This document shows positions 21,388 through 33,500 of a stretch of DNA of 64,000 bases, in pieces. Made by a program: the position numbers and the translations under genes. This DNA comes from Cytidiella melzeri. Lineage: Eukaryota > Basidiomycota > Agaricomycetes > Polyporales > Irpicaceae. Below the pieces are notes generated by a model, which saw only the letters and a program-made list of their open reading frames with translations, did not search any database and was not told where the DNA came from. Where the stretch lies: positions 102,796 through 166,795 of the forward strand of contig JABYQR010000060.1 of NCBI GenBank assembly GCA_022592445.1, given 5' to 3'. Each line of letters opens with the position of its first letter. Positions within the stretch are counted from its first letter, which is position 1.

Positions 21388-23572
21388 TTACTGAGGTGGT
21401 GGCTCGGGAGTAGTATCGTCCCCGTGAGGCCGCCGTCGTTGTTCTTCGTAGAACGGCGCAGACGGCGAGCCCTCAAACTCATTCCCGCTCTCTCGCAGCG
21501 TTGTCGACGGTGGCGGCGCCTGCCCACTCGACCAATGGCCCGCAGATGCCATGCGAGCCGGCATCAGCATGTAAGGAGCATGCTGCGAGTACCCGCTCAG
21601 GTCAGCCGTCATGTCGAAAATCCTTGGATCTGTCGGCTCTGGGTACCCCAGCTGGAACTGCGTCGAGTGCGGTCTTGCGTAGTTAAAGTCAAACGACGCT
21701 TCAGACCCAGATCCAAACGACGGAGGGGCGTGTGGGGGCGGCAGGTGTGTCTGCTGCGATGCTTGTGGCGGCGACGACATTGAATAACTCGACACCGCTT
21801 CTCTAGATCCCCGACGGTGCATTTCCTGAGACGCTGTCACGGATGGTGCGCGACTGGTGTGTGAAGACTCTGAAGCTGCTTGTGCAGCCACAGCTTTAGC
21901 TTTGCGGTTCGCCGACCTCTGTCCCTTCGGAGCCTTTCCTGGCCCACGGCGGTTCTGATGATCCACATATCCACATGCCGTCTGCCTCCTGAAGCAATTA
22001 GCGCAAGTTGGTCTATGCCCATCACACTTCAACTTTCGATCTAGAATACATGGGTTAGTATCCTTCTCAAGGGCCTCTCTGAAGTCGTTCGAAACGAGCG
22101 ACTTACATCGACAGAAATTACATGCAATCGCTACCTTCTTCGACACTTTCCTGGGCCGATCCTCGTCAGACATCTCCACATCCTCTTTCTGGTGCTTGCG
22201 AGAGCTGGACGCTACGGTTGTCGCCGATGTAGGAAGGGGAGTAATACTTTGCACTCTATCCTCAGGGTCGCCTGCCACCTGCGACAGGCCATAGTGCAGA
22301 CCAACCCTTCCTTCACCAAGCGGCAGGTCCGGCAGGGATTCTGGCTCTGGTATATATTCAACATGAACCCCGCGAAGCGTTTGGGACTGCGCAGACACCG
22401 TAACAGACTGCTGGGAGTGATTTGGAGGAGGATGTGGAGGAGGATCGTACTGGGGCATCGTATGACCACCGTAATACGGTGTCATAATCGCCTGAGAATC
22501 CTGCGTCGCCCGCCTCGGCGGAGGAGTGTGGATCTGGGCAGCATACTGGAACTGCTCACTGCGGCTGGGGCCCGCGAAAGAAGGGCCTGCAGATATCGTT
22601 GACCTATCGGCGCTGACTGTTGAGTACGTACGAAAGATCGATAAAACGTGAACAAATCAACTTCTGATTTTCATGTGCCCAAAAAAGCATAGAAACAGAG
22701 CACGTACGATGAGAGGGGGTATGTCGACTGCTGTGCATAGGCATCTCGTCATGTCTGCTGTCAATAGCCCAATCGCCCATGTCCGACGGCATATGCGGTA
22801 CGTTGTGGTACTCATGTGACGTCCCGACGTGCTGATAATTCCAGCCGAGGGAGATCTGCTGCTGCAGAGGCACATGCGGCAGCGAACGCGCCGTCCGTGG
22901 TAAAGGCACGATCGGTCGGCTAGTGTGTTGTGGCACCCACCTACGCTGGCGATAATCGACCGTGGACGGTTGAGGGGGCTCAAATCGTTGGTCTGATGAC
23001 CCTTGCTGGAATTCGCTCTGAATAAAGCTGAGGGACGGTAGGGAGGCGTTGGCAGTGCGAGAGTAATGGGCCACGGGTTGGTTATAAAGGTTCGACACTC
23101 TTGCCTGAGGAGCAGAGGCGTACGACTCTAGCTCGGAATATCTCGAAGTTGCCGTAACCTCAAATTGCTGGTGGTGATAGAGCTCAGCCTCAACCGGTGG
23201 CTGAATGGGTGGCAGGGGAAGTGCAGGAAGTTGAGGCTCTTGAGGTAACGATCTTTCGAAGCTAGTAGTATGACTTCGCTGTGCTCCAGTGGGATCTTGG
23301 TGAGTGTGTTCCTCGTATGCGTGGGTGGGGGGAGCGGATGCTATCGTCGGATGGTACGCAGATGCAGCAGACCTTGCAAGACGAGGATGATGTGCGTACG
23401 GCGTATGTGTGCTTTCAGCCTCCGTCATAGGCTGAGGTTCATCGTGCACTGTGTCTCTCGCACCTGCTTCACCTGCCCCCGGCTGCAGAAGACTTCCGTG
23501 TAAAGTAAGCGGTAACGAGCTGCCCTGCCGCGATGGTCCCGGCCCCCCACGTCCTCTCCCTCCGCGATCCAT
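21388..23572 (-). CDS. Zn2Cys6 (fungal zinc-cluster) protein
   Basis: One binuclear zinc cluster lies near the middle: KKVAIACNFCR, an intron, then RKLKCDGHRPTCANCFRRQ ending TACGYVDH, with the C-x2-C-x6-C-x6-C-x2-C-x6-C spacing and a basic linker (RRGPGKAPKGQR). The N-terminal half (ATG 23572) is proline/glutamine/histidine rich and disordered; an intron after SSRHTPSH joins in frame to an exon leading to MTPYYGGHTMPQY. The C-terminal half is also low in complexity, with a DFNYARPHSTQFQLGYPEP segment, ending at 21388. No fungal-specific regulatory domain is visible, so target genes cannot be guessed. The intron after CNFCR sits at the same place as in the neighbouring double-cluster protein, which suggests relatedness. 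A 5' exon up to an ATG at 23982 is possible. Confidence 0.75.
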
Positions 23573-25572
23573 TCTGAACGATGCAGCAGCAACTCTGCCC
23601 TCGACTCCTCCGCGTGTGCTCCGGTTTGTCGACGCAAAACGACACTGCAGGGGATTTTAGTGATGGTAATGAGCCCATTCGCCAAGCAGGGGACTGCAAC
23701 AGAAGGAGGAGGCAAAAGATTCGGTTTTCTTGCCGGCTGAGGGGAGGGAAGAGGGGGCGGAAAACTGGGCTCCTGACAACGTGCCGTCCATTGGGAGGAC
23801 TGAAAAGGACGACCCGCTAAGGTTTGCTTCCGCTGTTGGTTTCGGTGCTCGGCGGACAGGTCCACAAAATCAAGGGTACATGTTCCGTCCTGTGAGGCCA
23901 TCTCGGGGGCATCGAGCTCCCCCAAGGCCGCTCTCTGGCTGCGAGAGAGGTGAGTAGATGCGCCCGTTCTTACTTCACTCATCGATACTCAATCTTGTCG
24001 GTCAGCTGTTGGGCCCACTGGGCGGTGATCCAAATTTGGTTACTCCCGTCGGCTGCTGTGCGAGGTGCGTGTGTTCAATGTGCGCGTCGTTCTCTGCTAT
24101 CTCTCATTTCTCATTGTCTTTGAGCATTCCTTTGCAGGCAGTGGGCCCAAAATTGATATACTTCCGCTTTCACGATTTTGATTGGCCCACCTAGCCCGCA
24201 TTACGGTTTGGGCCGTGCTGAACCGTTGTAGGAGTGACACTGTCGGTCACAGAATAAATCTGCAGAGTGATCGAACGGTAACTTCCCCTTAAAGGATATT
24301 CCGTTCCGCTTTCTTGGTAACAAGGCGAAGAATGAGAAAAACTAGAATCCTCATTCAAACTATAATTGACGAGCTTGGTTTTACTACAACCCCGCGACGG
24401 TGCGCGGGTCACCCAACTCAGCGGCATTGAGTGGTGGGGAGTTGGACGCAAACTCGGTCTGCACAATACTCGAACGTGCTCGAACATCTGGAAACGTTTA
24501 TTGGGCGTAAAACGTCTGACGTCTGTGATAAGTCCCGCCTCCTTGGGCGTCACACGTGTAAGTAAGCATTAAAGTTAAAGCCGGACTTGCGCAGAACGCT
24601 ATCTCGATTTAATGGTAAGTTCTGGCGCCCTAGACCAAAGTTGACTTTGTGACTGGGACGACGTTGTCTGCCGCGTATGTTTGCCTGAAACTGCAGCTGC
24701 AACAGCGCGAATTTTTCGGAAGAGCTGCAAATCGAAGTGGCTAGAATCTGTTACATGAGAAAAGATCGTGGCTGTTTGTCGCGTCGGATTTTCTCCGCAA
24801 GTACAAGTAGATAGCGTAAATAAATGTCACATCATGTCACGAGTATCCCACTGGACCGACAGCAGGCCGCTAGTGCATTACAGCATATGCTCACAATTGC
24901 ACTTGATGGTGCGGGCAGGCTCAGCGTCGAGCATTCTTCAACGGTCGGTGAAAAGCAGCAGGCTGTCCCTACACAATAAGGAAATATAATGGGTCATACT
25001 TCAAAGTGAAAATAGCCGGAAAATAGCCACCCAGCCATTTTCTACTACCTTGTGCCTTGGAACGAGAGACGTACTTGCCATCGTGATCAACCTTGACGAT
25101 CTACGGGGAATTCATCGGGAGTAGATGACTATCTGTCCGATTCCAAGAGGTGGATATCAGGCAGTGAGCTAGTAGCAATTCTCCGACATGAACAGCCAGC
25201 AAATAGTCATAACGCTCTTGGAAAGCCCCGCTTTTCCAAACAAGTCCAGATATCGATCAAGGGATTCCACAACTGTGACTGCCATGATTGTTTCTGGTCC
25301 AAGCCATGTTGTATGGCAGCTGCTGGGTTGGAAATTCTGCTGTCCAAATGCTTCCAGTAGGACTTACAAGTCGCTATTAGTAGCTACGGTTCATCGGAGG
25401 AGGGAAGTAACTTGATTTGCTGGTGGCTTAGTGGAAGGCGTCGTTCGGTAGACGCCAAGTACTGTGACATGTCGTGTATGTCACAGTGGCGGGCGTCTTC
25501 CCTACCCGCGATCGAGCCAATCCTGTGACTCTGAAATTGTTCTTGACTCAGTACTGCCAGTTGGTTTTTACG
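23573..25572. other. Intergenic region upstream of ilv3, possible 5' exon of the zinc-cluster gene
   Basis: On the minus strand, 23982-23670 is open from an ATG (MSEVRTGASTHLS...) with protein-like composition, and a branch point plus acceptor (CCCTGCAG near 23645) could join it to the frame upstream of 23572. I could not fix a donor. The rest, 24000-25572, shows no coding region; it includes the ilv3 promoter. Confidence 0.4.
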
Positions 25573-27931
25573 ATGCGTCCTCCAACCGCTGCGCTTGCAA
25601 GTCGCCATGGCCCCAGGCTACGTTGCAGGGATCTCACGACCTCAGCGACAAGATACGAAGATAAACCTATCTTGAACCGGTATAGCAGGACAGTCACCCA
25701 GCCAAAGACTCAGGGTGCAAGTCAAGCAATGTTGTACGCGACGGAGGGTATACGTGAGCAGGATGACTTCCAAAAGGCCATGATTGGTGTGGCCAGTGTC
25801 TGGTATGCCTTCATACTTCCCTTTACTCGCGCATTCTGACATAGTCATAGGTATGAAGGCAACCCGTAAGCAAGCACCCATAGTCCACACTACGGATACT
25901 AAATTTGTGTCCGCCTCATTTTACAGATGCAACCGTCACTTGCTTGGGCTCGGACAGAACGTTAAGAAAAGCCTCACGGGTGCAGGACTTATCGGATACC
26001 AGTTTGGTACCGTTGGTGTCAGCGACGGAATCAGTATGGGGACCCGGGGCATGTCTTACTCACTTCAGTCTCGGGATCTCATTGCAGATCAAGTTGAGAC
26101 CGCGGCAGGAGGTCATTGGCTGGACGGGATGGTTGTAATCCCAGGCTGCGACAAGAACATGCCAGGCGTGCTGATGGCTTGTGAGTGCTACATGACTTCT
26201 ACAAGTTGGGGATGGGCCTGAAGATTTACAGTGGGCAGGTTGAACCGACCAGGAATAATGTTGTACGGTGGATCTATTCGCCCAGGGTCCTGTGAGGGTG
26301 CGCCACAGCTGGATATTGTGTCTGCGTTTCAGTCGTACGGCAAGTACCTCCAGGATGGCAGGACTGAAGCCGCTGAGCGTGAACGCTTCAACACTGTACG
26401 TCATGCATGTCCTGGCCCTGGTGCTTGCGGAGGGGTATGTTTCCTTATTGCGAGGTTACCGCCAGTGTGACATGATGATCTATTTTAGATGTATACCGCA
26501 AATACGATGGCGTCTTGCGCCGAGGCTCTTGGAATGACACTTCCGGGCGACTCATCCTTCCCCGCCGAATACCCGGAGAAGGCGGAAGAATGTGCGGCCA
26601 TCGGACCAGCCATGATGAATCTTTTGGAAAAGAATATCTTGCCACGGGATGTGATGACTCGGTCTGCATTCGAGAACGCAATGGTGAGGACCAAGTGCCC
26701 GAATTTATACTCCCGCTGCCCCTGTCCTCATGCACTATCTCCATTCTCAGGTTCTCACGATGATCCTCGGGGGCTCGACTAACGCCGTGTTACACTTGAT
26801 TGCTATCGCGCATTCAGTGGGAATCAAGCTCACCATAGACGATTTTCAGTCCGTTTCCGATCGAGTGCCTTTCATCGCCGACCTGAAACCGAGCGGAAAA
26901 TATGTCATGGAAGATGTCTATAAGATTGGTGGCATCCCAAGTAAGTTTGACGACATATTGCTGAACGGTTCTGAAGCTTGCAATATTTTACTATCTATAC
27001 TGACATGGGCCTGTAGAGATTTTGCACTATCTAATGCAAAACAACCTGATCGACGGGAATAATCTAACCGTAACCGGTCTCACACTAGGGGAGAATGCGG
27101 AACGCTGGGTTCACAAGTATGGCGAATTGTCGTTGAGTGAACAGGATGTCATCCGACCTTTGGGAAAGCCAATCAAAGAGACCGGCCATCTCAGGTATGT
27201 TTGACCGGATAAGGAAGGATCAATGCACCATTGACCGGCCGCAGGATTTTGAAAGGCAACTTGGCGCCTGGCGGAGCCGTTGCGAAGATCACTGGCAAGG
27301 AGGGCCTCGGCTTCACAGGCAAGGCACGGGCGTTTGACTCCGAGGACGATTTTATTGCTGCTGTTGAAAGTGGGTCCATCAAAAAGGGCGAGAAGACTGT
27401 CGTCGTTCTGCGTTACCTCGGTCCAAAGGGTGGCCCTGGTACGTAAAGATTGGGGACCACTGCATGACATTGCTTCTGGACTTACATCGTCCCGCAGGTA
27501 TGCCTGAGATGCTGAAACCTACGAGCTTAATCATGGGAGCTGGCCTCGGGCACGACGTCGCCTGCCTGACGGATGGACGATTTAGCGGAGGGTGCGCACT
27601 CTGACATGATATGTTGCGGCTGCGTACGCTGATGACCTAATAAACCGCGTACAGGAGCCATGGTTTCTGTGTCGGACACGTCGTACCTGAAGCGCAAGTC
27701 GGAGGTCCGATAGCACTTGTCCAGGACGGAGACGTTATCTCTGTCGATGCCGTGAAGAACACGATTGAACTGCACGTTTCCCCTGAAGAGCTACAGGCAC
27801 GTCGCGCGGCATGGAAAGCACCTCCTCTGAAGGTCAGCCAAGGCACACTGTACAAGTACACGAAGGTCGTCGAAGATGCTAGTCACGGATGCATTACCGA
27901 CGCACAAGCTGATATGGATACATCGACATAG
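25573..27931 (+). CDS. ilv3: Dihydroxy-acid dehydratase (Ilv3)
   Basis: Catalyses the dehydration of 2,3-dihydroxy-acids to 2-keto acids in valine, isoleucine and leucine synthesis. ATG 25573 gives an arginine-rich, hydroxylated N-terminus ([20 protein letters not shown]) typical of a mitochondrial presequence. Exons join over about seven small introns to the TAG at 27931. Family motifs are all present: [21 protein letters not shown], the cluster cysteine in [17 protein letters not shown], the second cysteine region [42 protein letters not shown] and [14 protein letters not shown]. These cysteines hold the Fe-S cluster required for activity. The gene is complete with no disruption. It converges with rio1, about 100 bp away. 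Confidence 0.95.
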
Positions 27932-28032
27932 CTACACCGGGACAAAAGTACAACATGTGTATATAGAGCAAGCTTAATCATTACCTGGTAACAAACGACG
28001 GTCTAATCTGAGTATAGAACTGCCATGTAAAA

Positions 28033-30184
28033 TCATTTCCCTCGCGCGGTCGCCTTGACCTTTTTCTTCTTTTCGGCCTTCGGTATTTTCGTTCTACGTC
28101 GCTCACGAGCTTCTGCCTTGACAGCCTTTTTGCGTTCCTGCAGCAAAAGCGTTAGATACGAATCAGCATGCTGCTAGCCATCCAACCTTCTTAGCTTCCT
28201 TATCCTCGTGCTTGTGACCCCTCGACTTACGCTCCTGTCGCTGGTTGTCCTCATCTTCTTCACTCGCGCTCCGTTCTTCTGCGTCTTCATCCGCCCCATC
28301 CTCCTCTCCTCCAACGGAGCTCTCGCGCTCGGCAATATCTTCAAAATGAACTTGTTTATCCTTAGGCGCAATAATGCCAATGGTGTCCCTGTAGATCAGC
28401 TTCTGACCCTCGCCTCTGTTCAGCGCTCCTACGTCCCTTTCTGGATCATACACCTCGTTCAGAGTTCGTGGGATGTAGGCGCGCATAAATACTGAGTCCT
28501 CATCGGCCATCTTACTCGAAAGATTTTCGTCGCCTCCTTCCTCAGGACCCTCCGGTACATCATCCTGCTGCAAGCGGCTGTTCAAAGCTATAAGATCTCC
28601 GCCCTCATCGGCGAAGCTCCCTTTGGTCACAAATTCGAATGCCCGACGCAGCCCGAGACAGCGCACATTACGTTTGGAGAAGAAGTCTTCGACGTTACGT
28701 AGGTCGGAGCGGAGGAAGTCGAAAGCGTGGGGATGGTCGTGTTCTACGGATTGCGAAACGTCTATGATATATAGATGGCCTAGCGGTGTGTCCTCGCCCA
28801 AATCCGTTTGATCTTCCGGTAGCCCATTGGCAGATGGAGGGTGAGGCGCAGTAGATGAATGGACGTGATAGAGAATATTGTATTCAGAAAGATCGGCATG
28901 CACCAGTCTGCATTCGTGATAGAGGCGACGTGTTATCAGTAAAAGTTCTTCGTAAAGAGCAGAAAAGTGTGAAGAAGGTATCTGTGCGTCCTTTAGTCGT
29001 GGGGACGCCCTACGCCGGACAAATCAACGCTGGGTGTATCCGCGATCCATGCAGAACTCACCAGCCGTCTACATCACCAATGAATCCCATCACGAGAACA
29101 TTTTCTCTAACCTCGATGGGTTCTGGACAACGGATGCCGGCGGTTTGGAGACGCTTCAGATTACGCATTTCTTTCTCAGCCCACACGCGAACCATCTTCC
29201 GAGGGTTGTGGCGGCTGTGTGACGGAATGTGTCAGCCGGTACTGATGTTCGAATGATAATCTCTTACCTGTATCCTCTACGGAATCGATATTCGCCGGAA
29301 ACGTATCGATCGCGATCTTTGAAAACAAGAATAGACGTCTTGTAAATCTTCAGAGCCAGGTGCCTGCGCTCAGGCGTGAGCGCATGGTACACGTTTGCCT
29401 ATTCTCCGTGAGTATGCAGGTGATGAAGCGAGGCTTGTTCCCTACCTCTTTTCCTGTGCTGACGCATCCGTTGACTTCGTACAGCAGGCCGCGGCCAATC
29501 ATCTTGAACAAGATAATCCGTGTACGAGGATCAAGCACCTGTTCGGTCGTCGCTCGATCGCTTTTATCCTTCATATTCGCGGTCGCGGACGGGCCTTTCC
29601 TGTTCACGCCAACACCGAGGTTGTAAGGCATGTCAAGGTTCCGTAACCTTGAAGAGTATTTTGAAAGTGCCTGCAGCTGGTTTTCCGTCTTGTGCTTATT
29701 ATGTATGTTAGACGTTGCCTGCTTGGCCTGTCTTGGGCGATTGACCGCGGGCAGAGATGCGACAGTCGCTTTGCCGTTCAATGCAGATCTCGTTCCTTGA
29801 GCATCGCCAGTATGTACAGCAACGTGCTGCTTAAGCCTATTGTATTGCTTCGTGAAATCTGGTGGAATAATCTCAATTTTTGGGCTCCTTTGTCTGGAGC
29901 TCGCACGTTATCTTACCTCTCTCTGTAACCTCCCAGTCTTCATCTTCCGCTCGAAGACCATCAAATGCTGCAGCTTCAACGTCATCTTCTTCTGCATCAA
30001 ATTCATTCAGCTCGTCTGCTTCCGAATTACTCGATGACCACTCGAGCAGCATGTCTTCGTCAACATAAGTGTGACCAGCTCTTGGGTCGGGAATATGCAA
30101 TGCTTCAGATGCATGATGTAGCTGCGGGGCGTCCTCTACCGCATCGTCAAATTGCCCATCTTCTGGTATTGGGCTCTCAGCCAT
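28033..30184 (-). CDS. rio1: Atypical serine/threonine kinase RIO1
   Basis: RIO1 acts late in 40S ribosome maturation and in the cell cycle. ATG 30184 begins an acidic N-terminus ([18 protein letters not shown]), followed by the [19 protein letters not shown] and [17 protein letters not shown] regions. The kinase core has a P-loop-like STGKEANVY, the lysine strand [20 protein letters not shown], a RIO-specific [20 protein letters not shown], the catalytic loop [13 protein letters not shown] and the metal-binding [13 protein letters not shown]. The C-terminal tail is acidic and then very basic (KKKKVKA), ending at TGA 28033, as expected for a nuclear/nucleolar protein. It shares its upstream region divergently with the Rif1 gene. 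Confidence 0.95.
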
Positions 30185-30539
30185 TCTGCTGGTGAATTTG
30201 CAACAACTGAAAGACTGACTTTTTGAGCGCAGACTCGGACGAAATTGATTGCGGATTTTGCCGAGTGGCGCTCACATTAACTAGGTAGTAATGATTACCG
30301 AAGATAACCAAAGTAACAAACTCGCGTTGTATGATAATAAGTAATCTAGTAACAAAGCTTAGTAGCACGCGTTGATTTATTTGGCTGTACTTGTACATGT
30401 CGACGCGTTATTTACCCTCGCGTAAGCGCTGGATATACCTACTCTGGCGACCGCTGTCAGACACTACCCACCACTGGCCCCCCCTACGCTGTCCCCATAT
30501 CTCCATCAAGACATCGCGCTATTTCTCTTTGACCTTGAG
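30185..30539. promoter_or_regulatory. Divergent rio1/rif1 promoter with two MCB sites
   Basis: The 355-bp gap contains two exact MluI cell-cycle boxes, ACGCGT at 30367-30372 and 30403-30408, 31 bp apart. In yeasts such MCB sites bind the MBF factor and drive G1/S expression of DNA synthesis genes. They lie about 135-170 bp above the rif1 ATG, so S-phase control of rif1 is a reasonable inference. No TATA box was clear. Confidence 0.5.
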
Positions 30540-33500
30540 ATGAGTCTCCCCACACCGCCATCAACCTCTCACAGGGTTGAGAAGGAGATTCGTAGACTAC
30601 CGACGCGTATGGTAGTCTGGAAAGAGGAGCATGAGATACATCCGTTGACTGTAGAGGGATCTCGCCGACCTCTCAGCCCACCCAACGTTCCCGTGAGGTC
30701 TATACTGAAGAAAACCGCGCATGAGTCGCTTCCTCTCATGGAAGAGTTGCGACGCGAAACAACACCAGAGCCCCTGGACCCTCTGGCGGACCTGCATTAC
30801 CTGGACAACCCGGTGACGAGAATTATCGCTGCCGACGCGGCTTTGCGTGACCTTATAGAGTCCTACTCCGTGCTCGCTACCCGACTGCGGGCATGCGTCA
30901 CGGGAAATACGGATGCAGACGCGTCTTGGCCGTTATTTCAACCTCTGCGAAAACACAGAGACGCCCTTGTCTCGGCTATGTGTCGCGACCTAGGTCGGGC
31001 ATTAGAGACGCCTCCCACAGACGATGATGCGAAGGAGGAAGTAAGGTTCTTGCCCTCACCTGAAAAAAGCCCCAAGAAAAAAGGGATGTCGGCGGAGGGC
31101 GTGAAATATGCGCGGGATCTGTGTACCACCTGTCACGCGGTCCTAAAGCTATTGTCTGCTGTATTCACTTTTCCTGCGATATATGGTATATTTGAAGGTA
31201 TGAATCTCATGCATAGTGCTAGAAACTAGCTGACGAATTGTTGTAGATGCCCACCTGAGCGACCTTCTCACAGCCACTTTGGCGATACCCCTTACGTCAG
31301 AGCTGCCGACTCCTAATGCGCGGAAGACGTGGGCACTCTCAGTATGGCTCCTGCAGTATCAGCGACTGCCTGCCGAGGTTTTGCTGCCGGCAAGGGATCG
31401 CATAGCATACGCGTTACGGCGAGGCATAGAAGGCGAGCTGGGAAAAGAAGGCAAGAAAGGCTCCATCAGCGACGGTCTCAAAGCTATCCACGACCTTTCT
31501 ATATGCTATCCATCTGTCTTCATCCCCGCCTTCACCGACCTCATCCCCTCTGTGTTTGCTCAGCTTCTTGCGCCTACACTCGTTTTGCGAGCACAGGCAT
31601 GCCATGCGCTCGGTGGGTATGCATATGGGCTGTCTACACTTCCTACCTCCGCATCACATTCACGCGCAGCAAACTACACTGCTACATACCTGACGCAGGC
31701 ACCACTCGGTACCCCAAGCAAGAAACCTTCTAGCCCAGTGAAAGACCCAGCCATCATCAGGACTTTACGGACCACGTTGGGAGCGACAGACCCGAAACAC
31801 GCCGCTCAAGGTCCAATCTGGGCATTGAGTTTGCTCGCATATTTCATCGTCATGCTTGGTCCGCAGGTGTATCTCGACGAAAGGATGTCGAAATGCATCA
31901 CAGCACTGTCGGCTGTAGCCACAAGGCACACAAGGAGTACTGTTCGCTCTCTCGCATGTCTTGTATGGAGATGCATGACTTGGGCCTACTTCCGACCTCT
32001 TCCAATCAAACTTCCCCATCAGCAGGACGAACCAACGAACGAGTCGCAAGAAACGATCGAGGACTCCGAAGGCGAGGCTGATCAGGAATACACCGAAGAT
32101 GAGCTCCGATGCTTCCGCCTCAGTATGAGCCAAGGATGGAGAGTTCTCTCGTCTATGGTCGACATGGGCGCAGCTGTCTCCACGATTGGAGCACTTCTTA
32201 CCCCTGCTAGTTCTCCGGCTGACTCTGAACGGCGGCTTACGCGGGCGTTATCTTTGTTGACAGAGCTAAGCAAGCGAGGAGGCTACAGCTGTCAAGAATC
32301 GTTGTGGACGGTAGCGCAGCTCGTCAGCCGATACAGTCCAGGTGGGGTGGACGAGGATTCGGGCGAGTTTGACTGGTTAAAACTCCTTCCCTTTGGTCTG
32401 TTCTCTGCAATGCCGGGGCTCCTGACCACAGAGTTTACTTCTTGTGCACCTGTGGTGAAAGGGCTGATTGGAGAATGCGCTCATACCGACGAAGTGCGGG
32501 CTCTGACTTTGGAGGAAATCACGTCTGAACGTGTATACGATTGTTTGATGCGAGTTTGGAGTGAAGGGCTGCGCGCGATGAAGCTACAATGGGGAGAGCC
32601 GTTTCCGGTATGTTCGGCTACGCTATGCCTCGGGAAGTTGTTGACGTAAACTCTTCATCAAGGTTGAGATCTTGAACATCTGGACGTCTTTGCTGACCGC
32701 GAGAGTCACAGCGGCACAAGGTACATTCGTTTATGGAGCATGTTGCGAAGACTACCTGATGCACGTTTCTGTAGATGACGAGTCTGAACTCAATTATCTC
32801 AGTTGTTATATTGCAGATATGCTAAGTGCCATCTTGGAGGAGAATAGTCTGGACATCAGCTCGAAGCAGGAGGACGACGACAGCTTACTCGCTCTCACTA
32901 GCCCTGCGAAACCTTCTCACTCTAAACGTCGGTCGCCTCTACCCGTTTATCGCTGGAAGCCCGCTTTGAAACTGTTACTCGTCCGCCAGCTATGGCTCAT
33001 TGTCACTTCCGTTCTTCCGCCGGACCAATTATCTGCCGCAGCAGAAACGCTTCTTGCGGTGGTCATTAAGTCCGAAGTTAACTTGGTGGTTGATATCGAC
33101 ATCATCGACGACGTACGCAGCCAATGGGCCTCGCTGTGCGCGGAGGTAATCTACCACTCTGATGAGCAGAATCTTCTCGCTTTCTGGAACATGAAGCAGA
33201 GCAAGGTCAGCGGTCGTCGGTCATCAAGAAACTGGAACGAGAACGTCCGCAGCTGTGTCTGGAGCCATTTCTTGGAAAAGTGGCGTGAGGAGCACAGTAG
33301 CTGGGAAGGTGCGGCCATCCTCCTTGGTGCACCGTTCTTGTGAGTCACCCGGCATCCCTGTATTGTATCATGCTAAAGTAACATTTGTTTAGGGAACCAA
33401 ATATTTGGGACATGTCTGGCGAAGACCTGGACGAGTGGAAAGCCTTCCTCCAATTTACTGTCGATCGCGCCTTGGACTATGGGGTAGACTCCGTATCTGT

